Source: Flavobacterium stagni
GTDB lineage: Bacteria; Bacteroidota; Bacteroidia; Flavobacteriales; Flavobacteriaceae
Reading direction: 5' to 3'
DNA length: 64,000 bases
NCBI RefSeq assembly: GCF_004122105.1
Contig: NZ_SBKN01000003.1
Coordinates: 1 to 64,000 of the forward strand
The translations under genes were made by a program, and so were the position numbers. This document shows positions 35,795-45,442 of the stretch, in pieces. The number at the start of each line of letters is the position of its first letter. Positions within the stretch are counted from its first letter, which is position 1. Under the pieces are notes generated by a model that ran no database searches, was not told where the DNA came from, and was given only the letters and a program-made list of their open reading frames with translations.

Positions 35795-36913
35795 CTATGT
35801 TTTTTGGTTTGGGATTGTCAATGAGAATGTTGTTCCAACTCCTTTTTCAGAAGTTACGGAAATCGTACCTTTTAAGAAATGAATCATTTCTCGAATAACA
35901 TATAATCCGATGCCACTTCCTTGGGATTTGGAAGATGCTCGGAAAAACAGCTTGAAAATATCTTCCAAGTTTTTTTGATCAATTCCTTCCCCGTTATCAG
36001 ATACCGATAAGTGGCATTCTTGTTCACTAATTTGTATACGAATGGCCACATACGAGTCAGGTTTTGCTTTGGAATATTTTAAGGCGTTGGAAATAAGATT
36101 GTTTAAAATAGTTCGTATGCGAAAGGCATCCGAATTGAAGGGTGATGTCGAATCAATGTCCAATTCTAAGGGAACGTTAACGCCATAAATAATTTGGTAA
36201 TTGGTATAAATTTCTTGAATTAATGCGGACAAATCCAAAGCAGTAACTTTCAACTCCACTTTTTCATTTTTCGATAATTCGTTCAAATGGACAATGGTTC
36301 GGTCTAATTTTTTGAGCGTTTGTAATACATCAGGAACCTGACTGTACATTAGCGGTTCGGGTAATTGCAGAAGGCCAATGCTGGCTAAAAGTGGCGCTCT
36401 AAAATCATGGGTGATTGCATAAATAATGGAATCCAATCGCTGATTGATTTTTTTTAACGATTTGTTTTTATGACTCAAATCGGAAATCATTTTTGTACTG
36501 TCTTCTAAGGTTAAATTATTTTGATTCATCATCAAAAAAGTATCTACCGCTGAATCGTGTAAAGCAAAATCGGTAATCACCAAATTGTATTCTAGTATAT
36601 TTTCCATCGACATCAACCACGGTGATCCACAAAACCAAATTTCATTATCCTGATCATTTATAAGTAAAAATTGTCCTTTTAAACGTATTTTATGTGGGTT
36701 GTCCCGTAGTTCTAAGACGAAGACTTGATTACTAAATTCAACAATAGAATCGAAAGTGTATGTGATTTCGAAATTAGGGCGGATGAACTGAAAATGATCT
36801 TTAAAATTGCCATATAGCTTTCTCAATTTGGACATACTAACTCCATATTCAATGATATCGAGCGATCGGTCGAGTCGTATAAAAAACGGAAATAATTGGC
36901 GTAGGGTTTGCAT
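35795..36913 (-). CDS. Sensor histidine kinase with HNOBA (H-NOX-associated) input domain
   Basis: A 372-aa cytosolic protein with no TM. Residues 1-130 match the HNOBA domain of soluble guanylate cyclases: FPFFIRLDRSLDIIEYG, IRLKGQFLLI, IWFCGSPWL, and ITDFALHDSAVDTFLM. A coiled linker (135-162) leads to the HisKA helix with H169 in AITHDFRAPLLAS. The ATPase has ILNNLISNALKYS, DNGEGID and GSGIGLYVIREM. HNOBA normally pairs with a heme H-NOX domain, which is the gene just upstream. I infer that heme ligand state controls autophosphorylation. Confidence 0.92.
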   Translation of the reverse strand: MQTLRQLFPFFIRLDRSLDIIEYGVSMSKLRKLYGNFKDHFQFIRPNFEITYTFDSIVEFSNQVFVLELRDNPHKIRLKGQFLLINDQDNEIWFCGSPWLMSMENILEYNLVITDFALHDSAVDTFLMMNQNNLTLEDSTKMISDLSHKNKSLKKINQRLDSIIYAITHDFRAPLLASIGLLQLPEPLMYSQVPDVLQTLKKLDRTIVHLNELSKNEKVELKVTALDLSALIQEIYTNYQIIYGVNVPLELDIDSTSPFNSDAFRIRTILNNLISNALKYSKAKPDSYVAIRIQISEQECHLSVSDNGEGIDQKNLEDIFKLFFRASSKSQGSGIGLYVIREMIHFLKGTISVTSEKGVGTTFSLTIPNQKT

Positions 36914-36927
36914 GGGGCAGGGAGGTG

Positions 36928-37473
36928 TTAGGTTCTAACTTCAAACAAAATTTTATGATATTCGCCTTCATTTCCTTTTTCCATAAGTTGTATACTACAA
37001 TCCGATTGAAAAAAAGTTTTTAGTCCGTCCAAAATCCCAGTCACAAAACACTCAAGTCCGGGACGTTTGGAATAATAATGCAAATGAATACGTGTAGGAG
37101 AAATTACCTTTACCTTGAATTCAGGGGGAATAATATTTGGGTAATACAACATGACCCGACTGTGAAAATTAGGCAATTGGATGAGGAAATCGGTCAAATT
37201 TGTACCCACAGATCGCAAAAGCGCATTGTATTTTTCATTGGCAATGGTGAGCACCCAATACCTTCCAAATTCAAAAAGTAAATCATCCAAGTTGATTTGT
37301 AAAATTTTGGAAGCATTGATTGCCAAGTTGTAGGTCAGACTATCGGAATAATTTTGGTTGTTGTAAAATGTCGTATCCTGACAATTGGAAGCAACACATA
37401 TTTCGTCCCAAGCTTCTTTACCGAACTTCTCTATAATTAATCCTTCGATGGCTTGATTGACGACTCCGTGCAT
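36928..37473 (-). CDS. H-NOX heme nitric-oxide sensor protein
   Basis: A 181-aa stand-alone H-NOX (HNOB) domain. It has the proximal heme ligand H104 in LPNFHSRVMLYYP, the propionate-binding Y-x-S-x-R motif (Y133, S135, R137 in HYYSKRPG), PPEF, and the family start MHGVVNQAIEGLI. The protein should bind b-type heme and sense NO or another gas. It lies 14 bp upstream of the HNOBA kinase, so together they recreate the sensory half of guanylate cyclase as two proteins. Heme binding and ligand are inferred from the motifs. Confidence 0.94.
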   Translation of the reverse strand: MHGVVNQAIEGLIIEKFGKEAWDEICVASNCQDTTFYNNQNYSDSLTYNLAINASKILQINLDDLLFEFGRYWVLTIANEKYNALLRSVGTNLTDFLIQLPNFHSRVMLYYPNIIPPEFKVKVISPTRIHLHYYSKRPGLECFVTGILDGLKTFFQSDCSIQLMEKGNEGEYHKILFEVRT

Positions 37474-37679
37474 ATATTTGGTTTTTTTCTTTTTTAAAGA
37501 TAATAAAAAAAAACTTACAAAAAACGAAGTGATATAGTAATGCTGTTAAATATTGAAAGATGTTTTATTTAAAACACTCATTATACGTATGATTGAGAGT
37601 TTAAAAAAAGACATAAAAATAATTTATAAAAACATTAACCTTTTTGTATAAATTCAAATGTATAGCCAATTCAATGCAA

Positions 37680-38558
37680 TTATAATTTTTTCAACTCACG
37701 CTCTGGTCGGTTGTTCCATTGGTTTTCCAACTGTTGAAGCAAAATCAAATACTGAGAACCCTGTTCTGCATTGTCAGTGACAACTTTACTCCATTCCTTG
37801 AATTTGTCTTCTTTTTTTTGAAGGTAAAAGAAATAGGCCATGCTCGAACCGATTTCACTTTTCAACGATTTATCTGTGGTTTTTTCTAAACATTGTTGGT
37901 AAGATTTCTCTGCCATTGAAGTCATTCCTGAATTTAAAAAAGCAAAGGCCAATTCTTTGTAAAACAACGGTTCGTTGGGATTATTCTCCATCGCCTTTGG
38001 CAATAAGGTTATGGTAAGGTCATAGCGGCGTTGCCCGTTATAACAATAGGCTAATTGCAATTCCAAGTTGGGGTAATGGGGTTGTTGACTGTACAATCGC
38101 TCTAAAAAGACTTGAGCCCGTTCAAATTCCCTGTCATCGTTGAGGTATTTCCCGCTGAGGTACTCTTGCTGTTCGGTAGTAAATTGGTAATACGCAGCTC
38201 CATCAGGACGACTCGGAATTTTAAGTAAGGCACAATGTTCACTAGATAATGCGGCTAATTTGAAATTATAGGCTCTGCCTAAACGCAATCGGAACAACTC
38301 GTTTTTATCAATCCCATCTGCAATTAATTCGTTTTGTGGGCCAAAATGAAAACTGAGTTGGTATTGCACAAATACGCCTTCTTTCGCATCCAAATAAACA
38401 TAACCGGCAATAATACTTCCTTGATTTTTAAGGGAAGGAAAAGCAACCCAACGGTTGATGACATCGCCATAATGTTTGTCAAAAACAAGCGGTTCGGTTG
38501 TTTGCGCAGTTAAACATTGAAAAAGCGACAATAAGAAAAAGAGTATTCTATGCTTCAT
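37680..38558 (-). CDS. Secreted TPR-repeat protein
   Basis: 292 aa. A signal peptide (MKHRILFFLLSLFQCLTAQ) precedes a beta-rich N-terminal part (about 20-135) and at least three TPR units (about 140-250: YPNLELQLAYCYNGQRRYDL, EPLFYKELAFAFLNSGM). TPR units mediate protein contacts. It lies 2 bp after the DoxX gene, so they are probably coupled. Periplasmic location inferred; partner unknown. Confidence 0.8.
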   Translation of the reverse strand: MKHRILFFLLSLFQCLTAQTTEPLVFDKHYGDVINRWVAFPSLKNQGSIIAGYVYLDAKEGVFVQYQLSFHFGPQNELIADGIDKNELFRLRLGRAYNFKLAALSSEHCALLKIPSRPDGAAYYQFTTEQQEYLSGKYLNDDREFERAQVFLERLYSQQPHYPNLELQLAYCYNGQRRYDLTITLLPKAMENNPNEPLFYKELAFAFLNSGMTSMAEKSYQQCLEKTTDKSLKSEIGSSMAYFFYLQKKEDKFKEWSKVVTDNAEQGSQYLILLQQLENQWNNRPERELKKL

Positions 38559-38560
38559 GC

Positions 38561-38935
38561 TTATAATTTGAACAATTCGCGATAATGAGTGCGTTGTTGA
38601 AATAGTAGAAATAAGTTAGCACCCAAAACAAAAAATGCAATCGCTAAATTTTGCCGATCCAAACACAAGTGAATTAAAAAAATATTAATGGAGATCGGGA
38701 AAAGTATAATTGGAATTAAACGCGGAAGTTTGTTGGTAACCAAAGCCAATCCACAAATCAATTCGATACTTTTTACTAAAGGAAAGAGATAACCCGTAGC
38801 TGCAAAACCGGCATTCATCGTAGCCATGGCACCCACAGGAGGCTCGGCCTTTATCAAATCAAAAAAATAGGCAATCGAGGCAAAGAGCATGAGTCCGCCA
38901 AGTAAGATACGAATAACAATTCCAGTAATTTTCAT
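38561..38935 (-). CDS. DoxX-family membrane protein
   Basis: 124 aa with four hydrophobic helices. The opening VIRILLGGLMLFASIAYFF and the segment FPLVKSIELICGLALVTNKL are DoxX/DoxD-like. DoxX proteins are often linked to redox or sulfur metabolism, but many have no known role. It precedes the TPR protein by 2 bp. Confidence 0.85.
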   Translation of the reverse strand: MKITGIVIRILLGGLMLFASIAYFFDLIKAEPPVGAMATMNAGFAATGYLFPLVKSIELICGLALVTNKLPRLIPIILFPISINIFLIHLCLDRQNLAIAFFVLGANLFLLFQQRTHYRELFKL

Positions 38936-38972
38936 AGGGCTTTGGTTTTATTATAATCAAAAATACAAAAAA

Positions 38973-38998
38973 AAACCACCGGAAACTTCCGATGGTTT
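38973..38998 (-). terminator. Terminator of the DUF4349 lipoprotein gene
   Basis: AAACCACCGGAA pairs with TTCCGATGGTTT (one mismatch) around AC, and the minus strand continues with T8. It sits 6 bp beyond the gene's stop. Confidence 0.82.
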
Positions 38999-39003
38999 GA
39001 GGA

Positions 39004-39909
39004 TTATTTTTTAGCGAACCTCTTGTATCCATAATATCCGATCCCGCCCAAGAGACCGACCGGCCAAAACAACAACAAAAACGAAAGAGTACTTTCCAAG
39101 GCAAACCATCCGGTTTTTACATTCTGCCAAGCCCGAAATCCGAAGGAAGGTCGGAGTCGCTCACTGATTTCCATCCGGGCCAAACGTTCTTGTTTAATCG
39201 CATTATTTTGATACAATTTCAACGCCAGTGTTGCATAACTTGATTTGTCATTAAGTTGTAGATTTTCAATGAATTTAGCGTCTTTTTCTGAAGCTTTTAC
39301 TTCACGTGCTTTTTCTGCTTCTACCACTTGGTTTAATTTGGCAGATCGTTGGTCAATTCCTTTTTGTAAACGGGTCGAACTTTCTTTTTTGCGCTGTTGT
39401 TCGAGTTCGTTGGCTAAAAATTGAGCCGTCACATTTTCAGCATCAATGGTTCGGTAGTCGACATATTCAACTTCTTTTGAAATCGACTGCAATACAGTGT
39501 TCAATTGCGCATTGGGAACTCTCAAAATCATTTCATTTTCCGTATGGTATTGTTGGGTAACCAATACGCTGTCCTGACTTATTACCGTTTCTTTTCGATC
39601 GTCTACAACCGATTCCATTTTGGTGTGCGTAATCATTCCGCCCGCCGAACTTACTGCATTTTCAATACGTTGAGTAGATTGAACAACGTCTTTTACACGA
39701 ACGCGAACGTCGCCTGTTCGGACAAATTTTTGCGTACTGTTTTTGGGTTCGACCGCCGCTGCTGTGGTCAACGTGTTGGAAGAAACAGAATCTGTTACCA
39801 TTGTGGTTTCCGATTCTTGCTGTTGTTTAACTGCATTTTCATGCTGTTTGCAACTTAGGGTTGTCAACCAAATGAACAACCCAACCAAGGGAATGGTTCT
39901 TTTTTTCAT
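39004..39909 (-). CDS. DUF4349-domain lipoprotein
   Basis: 301 aa. The lipobox is LTTLSC (Cys20), so it is probably a lipoprotein. The DUF4349 domain spans about 62-275: FVRTGDVRVRVKDVVQSTQR, AVSSAGGMITHTKM, LRVPNAQLNTVLQSISKEVE, a coiled-coil (about 170-215), and a final TM helix (LLLFWPVGLLGGIGYYGY). Such proteins are predicted envelope proteins of unknown role. Confidence 0.88.
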   Translation of the reverse strand: MKKRTIPLVGLFIWLTTLSCKQHENAVKQQQESETTMVTDSVSSNTLTTAAAVEPKNSTQKFVRTGDVRVRVKDVVQSTQRIENAVSSAGGMITHTKMESVVDDRKETVISQDSVLVTQQYHTENEMILRVPNAQLNTVLQSISKEVEYVDYRTIDAENVTAQFLANELEQQRKKESSTRLQKGIDQRSAKLNQVVEAEKAREVKASEKDAKFIENLQLNDKSSYATLALKLYQNNAIKQERLARMEISERLRPSFGFRAWQNVKTGWFALESTLSFLLLFWPVGLLGGIGYYGYKRFAKK

Positions 39910-40095
39910 ACATTGAAATGTTTAAAGTGATATAATAAGTGATTAAGAATACTTATTTGTAAATGAGTAGTTTTTTATTTCAATACGTATGAAAAAATTA
40001 AAGGTTTAAATGGAATAAATAACTTGCTTCTAAAAACCGTGCCAAAATCGAAACCCCACTTTTATACCCCAAAAAAAGAATGTATTTTTGACCCT

Positions 40096-41388
40096 ATGCG
40101 AACAGAACTAAAACGAGTCCTTGAAAATCCCAATCACAACAAAAAGCAATTGTTAAAATGGGCGCAATCGTTTCGTGAAGTTGTATTTTTAGATTCGAAC
40201 CAATACCATCAAAACCACAGTTCATTCGATTGGCTTTTAGCGGTTGATGCTTTTACGTCGTTAAAAACCGATTACTATCAAGCGTTTGAGGATTTGCACC
40301 AGTACCAATCCCAGACCAAAGATTGGTTGGTGGGTTATTTGTCCTATGATTTAAAGAATGCCACTGAAAAGTTGGTTTCCGAAAATGGGGACGGACTTGC
40401 ATTTCCTGATTTGTTTTTTTTTCAACCCAAAAAAATATTCTATTGCAAGGATAATGTGCTGACAGTTGCTTATTTGTATTGCTGTGATGACGAGATGGAA
40501 TCCGATTGGGCTGAAATTTTACAAATACATCCAACAGAATACAATTCGAAACCTGCGTTAACCATTCAACAACGCATTTCGGAAAAGGAATATGCCGAGC
40601 GTTTTGAAAAAATGTTGGCACACATCCAGCGCGGTGACATTTATGAAGCCAATTTTTGTATGGAATTTTTTGCTGAAAATGCTAAAATTCAACCACTTTC
40701 TGTCTTTCAACAATTGAATGCGATTTCTGAACCGCCATTTGCTACGTTTTTTAAAAACAATTATCATTATTTGCTATCGGCTTCACCAGAACGGTATTTG
40801 CGAAAGGAGGGAAGTACCGTCTTTTCTCAACCCATTAAAGGCACGGCTAAGCGAAGTGAGAAACCGGAGGAAGATGAACGGTTGAAAATCGAATTAGCGC
40901 GCAATGAAAAAGAGCGTTCGGAAAATATTATGATCGTCGATTTGGTTCGAAATGACCTATCGCGAACGGCATCAATCAATTCGGTTCAGGTGGAAGAATT
41001 GTGTCAGGTGTATTCTTTTAAACAAGTGCACCAAATGATTTCTACCATCACTGCTGAAGTTTCAGAGGCTATACCGCCTGTGGAATTACTTCGTACAACC
41101 TTTCCGATGGGCAGTATGACCGGCGCACCCAAGATTTCGGCCATGCAAATTATAGAAGAATTGGAAGTGACACGAAGAGGTTTGTACAGTGGTGCCGTGG
41201 GTTATTTTTCCCCTCAAGGCGATTTTGATTTTAATGTGGTCATTCGAAGCATACTTTATAACGCCCAAAATCACTACCTTTCCTTTTCTGTAGGCAGTGC
41301 TGTAACTGCCAAAGCGAAAGCAACCGATGAATATGCCGAATGTCTATTAAAGGCAAAAGCCATGCGCCAGGTGTTGGGAGACAAATAA
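40096..41388 (+). CDS. pabB: Aminodeoxychorismate synthase component I
   Basis: 430 aa from the ATG at 40096; the frame is open to a TTG at 40024 but that extension has no family support. It has the chorismate-binding core: FSQPIKGTAKRSEKPEEDE, MIVDLVRNDLSRTA, FPMGSMTGAPKISAMQIIEE and RGLYSGAVGYFSPQGDFDFN. PabB makes aminodeoxychorismate from chorismate for folate. The sequence fits PabB better than TrpE, but these families overlap. It is followed 16 bp later by tilS. Confidence 0.88.
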   Translation: MRTELKRVLENPNHNKKQLLKWAQSFREVVFLDSNQYHQNHSSFDWLLAVDAFTSLKTDYYQAFEDLHQYQSQTKDWLVGYLSYDLKNATEKLVSENGDGLAFPDLFFFQPKKIFYCKDNVLTVAYLYCCDDEMESDWAEILQIHPTEYNSKPALTIQQRISEKEYAERFEKMLAHIQRGDIYEANFCMEFFAENAKIQPLSVFQQLNAISEPPFATFFKNNYHYLLSASPERYLRKEGSTVFSQPIKGTAKRSEKPEEDERLKIELARNEKERSENIMIVDLVRNDLSRTASINSVQVEELCQVYSFKQVHQMISTITAEVSEAIPPVELLRTTFPMGSMTGAPKISAMQIIEELEVTRRGLYSGAVGYFSPQGDFDFNVVIRSILYNAQNHYLSFSVGSAVTAKAKATDEYAECLLKAKAMRQVLGDK

Positions 41389-41404
41389 TTCCGTATATTT
41401 GAAA

Positions 41405-42712
41405 ATGATCAACGCTTTTCAGAATCATATCAGCCAACAACTTCCGTTTTTACAAACGAAAAAACTAATTGTCGCCGTAAGTGGCGGAATTGACAGTATG
41501 GTATTGTTGGAATTGTGCCAGCAATTGGATTGGTCCATCGCAGTGGCGCATTGTAATTTTAGTCTTCGTGGCTTAGAAAGTGATGAAGACGAAATTTTTG
41601 TTCGAGATTATTGTCAAGAACGTAAGATTCCTTTTTTCTTAAATCGGTTTAATACCGCTGAATTTGCGGAACAAATTGGCATGTCCATTCAAATGACTGC
41701 CCGTCAATTGCGATACGATTGGTTTGAAACCTTACGCGTTCGGGAAGGCTATGATTACATACTCACTGCGCATCAAGCGGATGATGTTGCGGAAACGTTT
41801 TTGATTAATTTGACCCGCGGAACGGGTTGGGACGGACTCACCGGAATTCCCCAACAAAATGGAGTAGTGGTTCGTCCGTTATTGCCTTTTTCCCGAAAAG
41901 AAATCGAAAATTATGCGGCCGAGTATTTGATCTCTTGGCGCGAAGATTCGAGCAATGCGGAAAATTATTACCAACGCAATGCTTTGCGACATGAGGTGTT
42001 GCCGGTGTTGAAAGACATGAATCCGTTATTTTTAGCTAATTTTCAAAAAACGTTACTGTATCTTCAAGAAACTAAAAATTTAGCGGATTGGGCTGTGGCT
42101 CAATTTTTAGAGAAAGCCTTGCGCCAACATGGTAATGAATTTCATTTGGATTTATACCAATTGAATGCCATGCCGGCACCGCGCGCTATTTTGTATTATT
42201 GGTTGAAAAGCTACGGATTTACCGCTTGGGACGATATCTATCATTTGCCTGAAGCCGAATCGGGAAAACAGATTTTTGCTCCTGACTTTGTCTTGCTTAA
42301 AAACCGTACACATTTGATTTTATATGCCCGACATGAAGTTCGACAAGAAGTATTTACCATCGAGAAAACGAATCTAAGCGTTAATTTTCCCATAAAATTG
42401 GAGTTTTGTAGCACAAGTGACATTTCTTCTGACGATGCAAATACTATCTTTGTAGACGCTGACTTGTTGGATTATCCATTAACGTTACGAACCTGGCAAG
42501 AAGGCGATCAGTTTCATCCCTTTGGTATGAACGGTTCAAAAAAACTGAGCAAGTATTTTAAGGATGAAAAATATAGCTTAACCGCCAAAGAACGCCAATG
42601 GCTGTTATGCTCTGGAAATAAAATTGTATGGGTGATTGGCAAACGTGCCGATGACCGATTTAAAATAACAAACAACACAAAGACTAAACTCAAAATTACC
42701 TTTTCAGAATGA
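41405..42712 (+). CDS. tilS: tRNA(Ile)-lysidine synthase
   Basis: 435 aa from the ATG at 41405. The PP-loop ATP-pyrophosphatase motif is VAVSGGIDSMVLLEL; the N-terminal domain includes TAHQADDVAETFLINLTRGTG; C-terminal TilS segments include RTWQEGDQFHPFGMNGSKKL and LSKYFKDEK. It modifies C34 of the CAU-anticodon tRNA-Ile to lysidine, essential for AUA decoding. Its last 4 bp overlap dsbD (ATGA). Confidence 0.95.
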   Translation: MINAFQNHISQQLPFLQTKKLIVAVSGGIDSMVLLELCQQLDWSIAVAHCNFSLRGLESDEDEIFVRDYCQERKIPFFLNRFNTAEFAEQIGMSIQMTARQLRYDWFETLRVREGYDYILTAHQADDVAETFLINLTRGTGWDGLTGIPQQNGVVVRPLLPFSRKEIENYAAEYLISWREDSSNAENYYQRNALRHEVLPVLKDMNPLFLANFQKTLLYLQETKNLADWAVAQFLEKALRQHGNEFHLDLYQLNAMPAPRAILYYWLKSYGFTAWDDIYHLPEAESGKQIFAPDFVLLKNRTHLILYARHEVRQEVFTIEKTNLSVNFPIKLEFCSTSDISSDDANTIFVDADLLDYPLTLRTWQEGDQFHPFGMNGSKKLSKYFKDEKYSLTAKERQWLLCSGNKIVWVIGKRADDRFKITNNTKTKLKITFSE

Positions 42713-44709
42713 GAACTTATTGCCTCGCAATTCTAACTTTATTACTTTCAATTACCACTTTTGGACAAATTAAGAATCCGGTAAAGTGGACTTCCAAAAC
42801 AGAGAAATTATCAGAAACGGAATTCAATTTAATAGTCACTGGAACTATCGAAGAAGGATGGCACGTCTATTCCCAATTCACTCCCGATGGCGGTTCCTTG
42901 CCTATGGTACTGACGTTTAAAGACCAAAAAGGAAATTTTGAATTACTTGGCAAAGCCAAAGAAAGTCCGTACAAAAAAGTCTACAGTGATATTTTTGGAG
43001 TCGACGAATACCTGTTCGAGCACAAGGTGGTTGTCACCCAAAAAGTAAAAATTACCAACCCTAAGCTGAAATCCATCTCCATGAATTTGGATTTTCAGGT
43101 GTGTAAAGAGCAGTGTATTAATGACAATAAAGTTTTTACATTCACATTACCAGAGTTAAATACGACTACCGTTGTAGAAACGGCTTCAACTCCAGATACT
43201 ACAACTACTGCAATAGATACCACAAAAACATCCACACAAGAAATTGTCAAGGAAGTGGTTGCAGAAGTACAACAAACTAAAGATAAAGAAGAGGATAAAA
43301 GCATTTGGTCCATTTTCTTTTTGTCATTTCTCGGAGGTTTAGCCGCATTGTTTACGCCTTGTGTGTTCCCCATGGTGCCCATGACCGTAAGTTTCTTTAC
43401 GAAACAAAGTAAGACGCCAGCCCAAGGGAAACGCAATGCCATATTTTACGGCGCCTCTATTATTATCATTTACATTCTTTTAGGTTCGATAGTAACGGCT
43501 ATTTTTGGTGCTGATGCCTTAAATTCATTGTCAACCAATGTTTGGTTTAATCTAATCTTTTTTGCCTTGTTGGTATTCTTCGCAGCATCCTTTTTGGGAG
43601 CTTTCGAAATTGTATTACCCAATTCGTGGGCTAATAAAGTAGACCGTCAAGCCGATCGAGGTGGATTTGTAGGTATTCTATTTATGGCCTTAGCCTTAGC
43701 TATTGTTTCGTTTTCGTGTACGGGTCCGATTGTAGGGAACTTACTCGTTATCTCAGCCTCAAAAGGCGGATTTGCACCCTTAATCGGGATGTTCGGATTC
43801 TCATTAGCCTTGGCTTTACCATTCATGTTATTCGCCTTATTCCCGAGTTGGATGAATACCTTACCAAAATCAGGTGGATGGTTAAATACCGTAAAAGTGT
43901 CACTCGGATTCTTAGAATTGGCTTTGGCGTTTAAATTCTTATCCAATGCCGACTTAGTATTGCAAAAACATTATTTCGAACGTGAATTATTCTTAGCAGT
44001 TTGGATTATCATCTTTGGTGCTTGGGCCGTGTATTTGTTTGGAAAACTTACTTTACCACACGATAGTCCGGTGACTCATTTGTCGGTGGGACGCCTTTTC
44101 ATGGCCTTATTTGTTTCTATATTTACGTTATATTTAATTCCAGGTTTATGGGGTGCGCCGTTGAAATTAATCTCTGGATTTCCACCGCCTATGCATTATA
44201 GTGAGAGTCCGAATGGATTATCAGGAGGAGGTCATGCCGCAACAACTGCGAGTTTGCCCGAAGGAGCACATGTAGGCCCACACGGAATCATTGCCTTTGA
44301 TGATTATGAAAAAGGCTTGGCGTATGCAAAAACGGTCAATAAACCGGTTTTTGTTGACTTTACAGGTGATGCTTGTGTGAATTGCCGTAAAATGGAAGAA
44401 AATGTGTGGCCTTCTAATGCCATTTTGCCTACATTAAAAGAAAAGGTTGTCTTGATTTCATTAGTATGTGATCGTAAAATTGAATTGCCGAAATCGGAAC
44501 AGTATGTGTCAAAAGCAACAGGAAAAGAAATTGTGACCATCGGAAATAAATGGAGTGATTTTCAAATTACCCGCTATCAAAACAATGCCCAACCGTTGTA
44601 TGTGTTGCAAACTCCAGACGGAAAGGATTTGAGTAAACCGATTGGATACACACCAGATGTAAAAGAGTATAAGGAATGGTTAGAGTCCGGACTTAAAAAC
44701 TTCAAATAA
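42709..44709 (+). CDS. dsbD: Thiol:disulfide interchange protein DsbD
   Basis: 666 aa. A signal peptide (LAILTLLLSITTFGQ) is followed by a periplasmic N-terminal domain (about 20-140, Cys in FQVCKEQCIND), an eight-TM core with FTPCVFPMVPMTV and FSCTGPIVGNLLV, and a C-terminal thioredoxin fold with DFTGDACVNCRKMEENVW. It carries electrons from cytosolic thioredoxin to periplasmic thiol partners. Overlap with tilS implies cotranscription. Confidence 0.95.
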   Translation: MRTYCLAILTLLLSITTFGQIKNPVKWTSKTEKLSETEFNLIVTGTIEEGWHVYSQFTPDGGSLPMVLTFKDQKGNFELLGKAKESPYKKVYSDIFGVDEYLFEHKVVVTQKVKITNPKLKSISMNLDFQVCKEQCINDNKVFTFTLPELNTTTVVETASTPDTTTTAIDTTKTSTQEIVKEVVAEVQQTKDKEEDKSIWSIFFLSFLGGLAALFTPCVFPMVPMTVSFFTKQSKTPAQGKRNAIFYGASIIIIYILLGSIVTAIFGADALNSLSTNVWFNLIFFALLVFFAASFLGAFEIVLPNSWANKVDRQADRGGFVGILFMALALAIVSFSCTGPIVGNLLVISASKGGFAPLIGMFGFSLALALPFMLFALFPSWMNTLPKSGGWLNTVKVSLGFLELALAFKFLSNADLVLQKHYFERELFLAVWIIIFGAWAVYLFGKLTLPHDSPVTHLSVGRLFMALFVSIFTLYLIPGLWGAPLKLISGFPPPMHYSESPNGLSGGGHAATTASLPEGAHVGPHGIIAFDDYEKGLAYAKTVNKPVFVDFTGDACVNCRKMEENVWPSNAILPTLKEKVVLISLVCDRKIELPKSEQYVSKATGKEIVTIGNKWSDFQITRYQNNAQPLYVLQTPDGKDLSKPIGYTPDVKEYKEWLESGLKNFK

Positions 44710-44713
44710 AATA

Positions 44714-44742
44714 AAAATCCCAAGCACATTACTTGGGATTTT
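44714..44742. terminator. Bidirectional terminator between dsbD and the XRE gene
   Basis: AAAATCCCAAG pairs perfectly with CTTGGGATTTT (11 bp, 7-nt loop), followed by T-runs on both strands. It serves both convergent genes. Confidence 0.9.
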
Positions 44743-44744
44743 TT

Positions 44745-44945
44745 TTAATCGTTTGCTTCCAATTCAAAGATTTCCTCCACTGGTTTTTCAAAATAGCGAC
44801 TTAACTTTAAGGCTAATACGGTAGAAGGAACATACTTTCCTTTTTCCATGGCATTGATGGTTTGGCGACTGACTTCTATTTGCTTTGCCAATTCCTCTTG
44901 TGAGATGTTTTTAATCGCACGCAATATTTTCAAATTATTCTTCAT
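44745..44945 (-). CDS. XRE-family helix-turn-helix regulator
   Basis: A 66-aa compact HTH: LKILRAIKNISQEELAKQIE then VSRQTINAMEKGKYVPSTVL. This YozG-like short form has no other domain. Its 5' end overlaps the membrane-protein gene by 11 bp, so they are co-translated. A palindrome in the operon promoter suggests it represses its own operon. Confidence 0.92.
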   Translation of the reverse strand: MKNNLKILRAIKNISQEELAKQIEVSRQTINAMEKGKYVPSTVLALKLSRYFEKPVEEIFELEAND

Positions 44946-45414
44946 CGTCGCCCGCTTTTGAAAGTTTGTAAATGCGGTAATGGAATCGCAAGATAAAAAA
45001 GAAAAGTAAGGTAAAAAGGTTGTGAATTAAGACATTCATGTAGGCAATTCCAAAGATGAAAAGTGTCGTAAATAAAATAATGCCATAATTGAGATAGGTA
45101 GCCCATACCAAACTCTCATACCGAATATTGGAAATCATCTCATCTTCATTTTTCATTTTTGAAAAACCGACCAAGATACCGCCACCAATAACCATAATCG
45201 TAAGTAATTCATCCGCAATGGCATTCGTTATGATTTGAAACCAACCGGATTTTCCTAAAATTTCATCACTGTAAAGGGCAATAACTTTTATTGGTAAGTA
45301 ATTATCAATACTTACGTTGAAGAATGAACCCATTATTACTAATAAAATACCGGGAAGGAATAATATCCAACCTACCTTTTTCCACGAATGGGGAAATAAA
45401 AATTGTGTTTTCAT
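44935..45414 (-). CDS. Membrane protein partner of the XRE regulator
   Basis: 159 aa with four hydrophobic helices (VGWILFLPGILLVIMGSFF; ADELLTIMVIGGGILVGF; YGIILFTTLFIFGIAYMNV; LFTLLFFFILRFHYRIY) and a polar charged tail. Short XRE regulators are often paired with membrane proteins of this type (compare DUF2178 pairs); the exact family is uncertain. It may control the regulator's activity. Confidence 0.85.
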   Translation of the reverse strand: MKTQFLFPHSWKKVGWILFLPGILLVIMGSFFNVSIDNYLPIKVIALYSDEILGKSGWFQIITNAIADELLTIMVIGGGILVGFSKMKNEDEMISNIRYESLVWATYLNYGIILFTTLFIFGIAYMNVLIHNLFTLLFFFILRFHYRIYKLSKAGDDEE

Positions 45415-45442
45415 ATATAAAAGTGATTAAAAAAGAATATTT

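Noticed and set aside
40083..40090. TATTTTTG before pabB as promoter
   Set aside because: Only 5 nt precede the ATG and the -33 position reads TTTT; too weak to call, although a leaderless mRNA cannot be excluded.
41394..41401. TATATTTG just before tilS as promoter
   Set aside because: It ends 4 nt before the ATG; transcription would begin inside the start codon. tilS is more likely cotranscribed with pabB.
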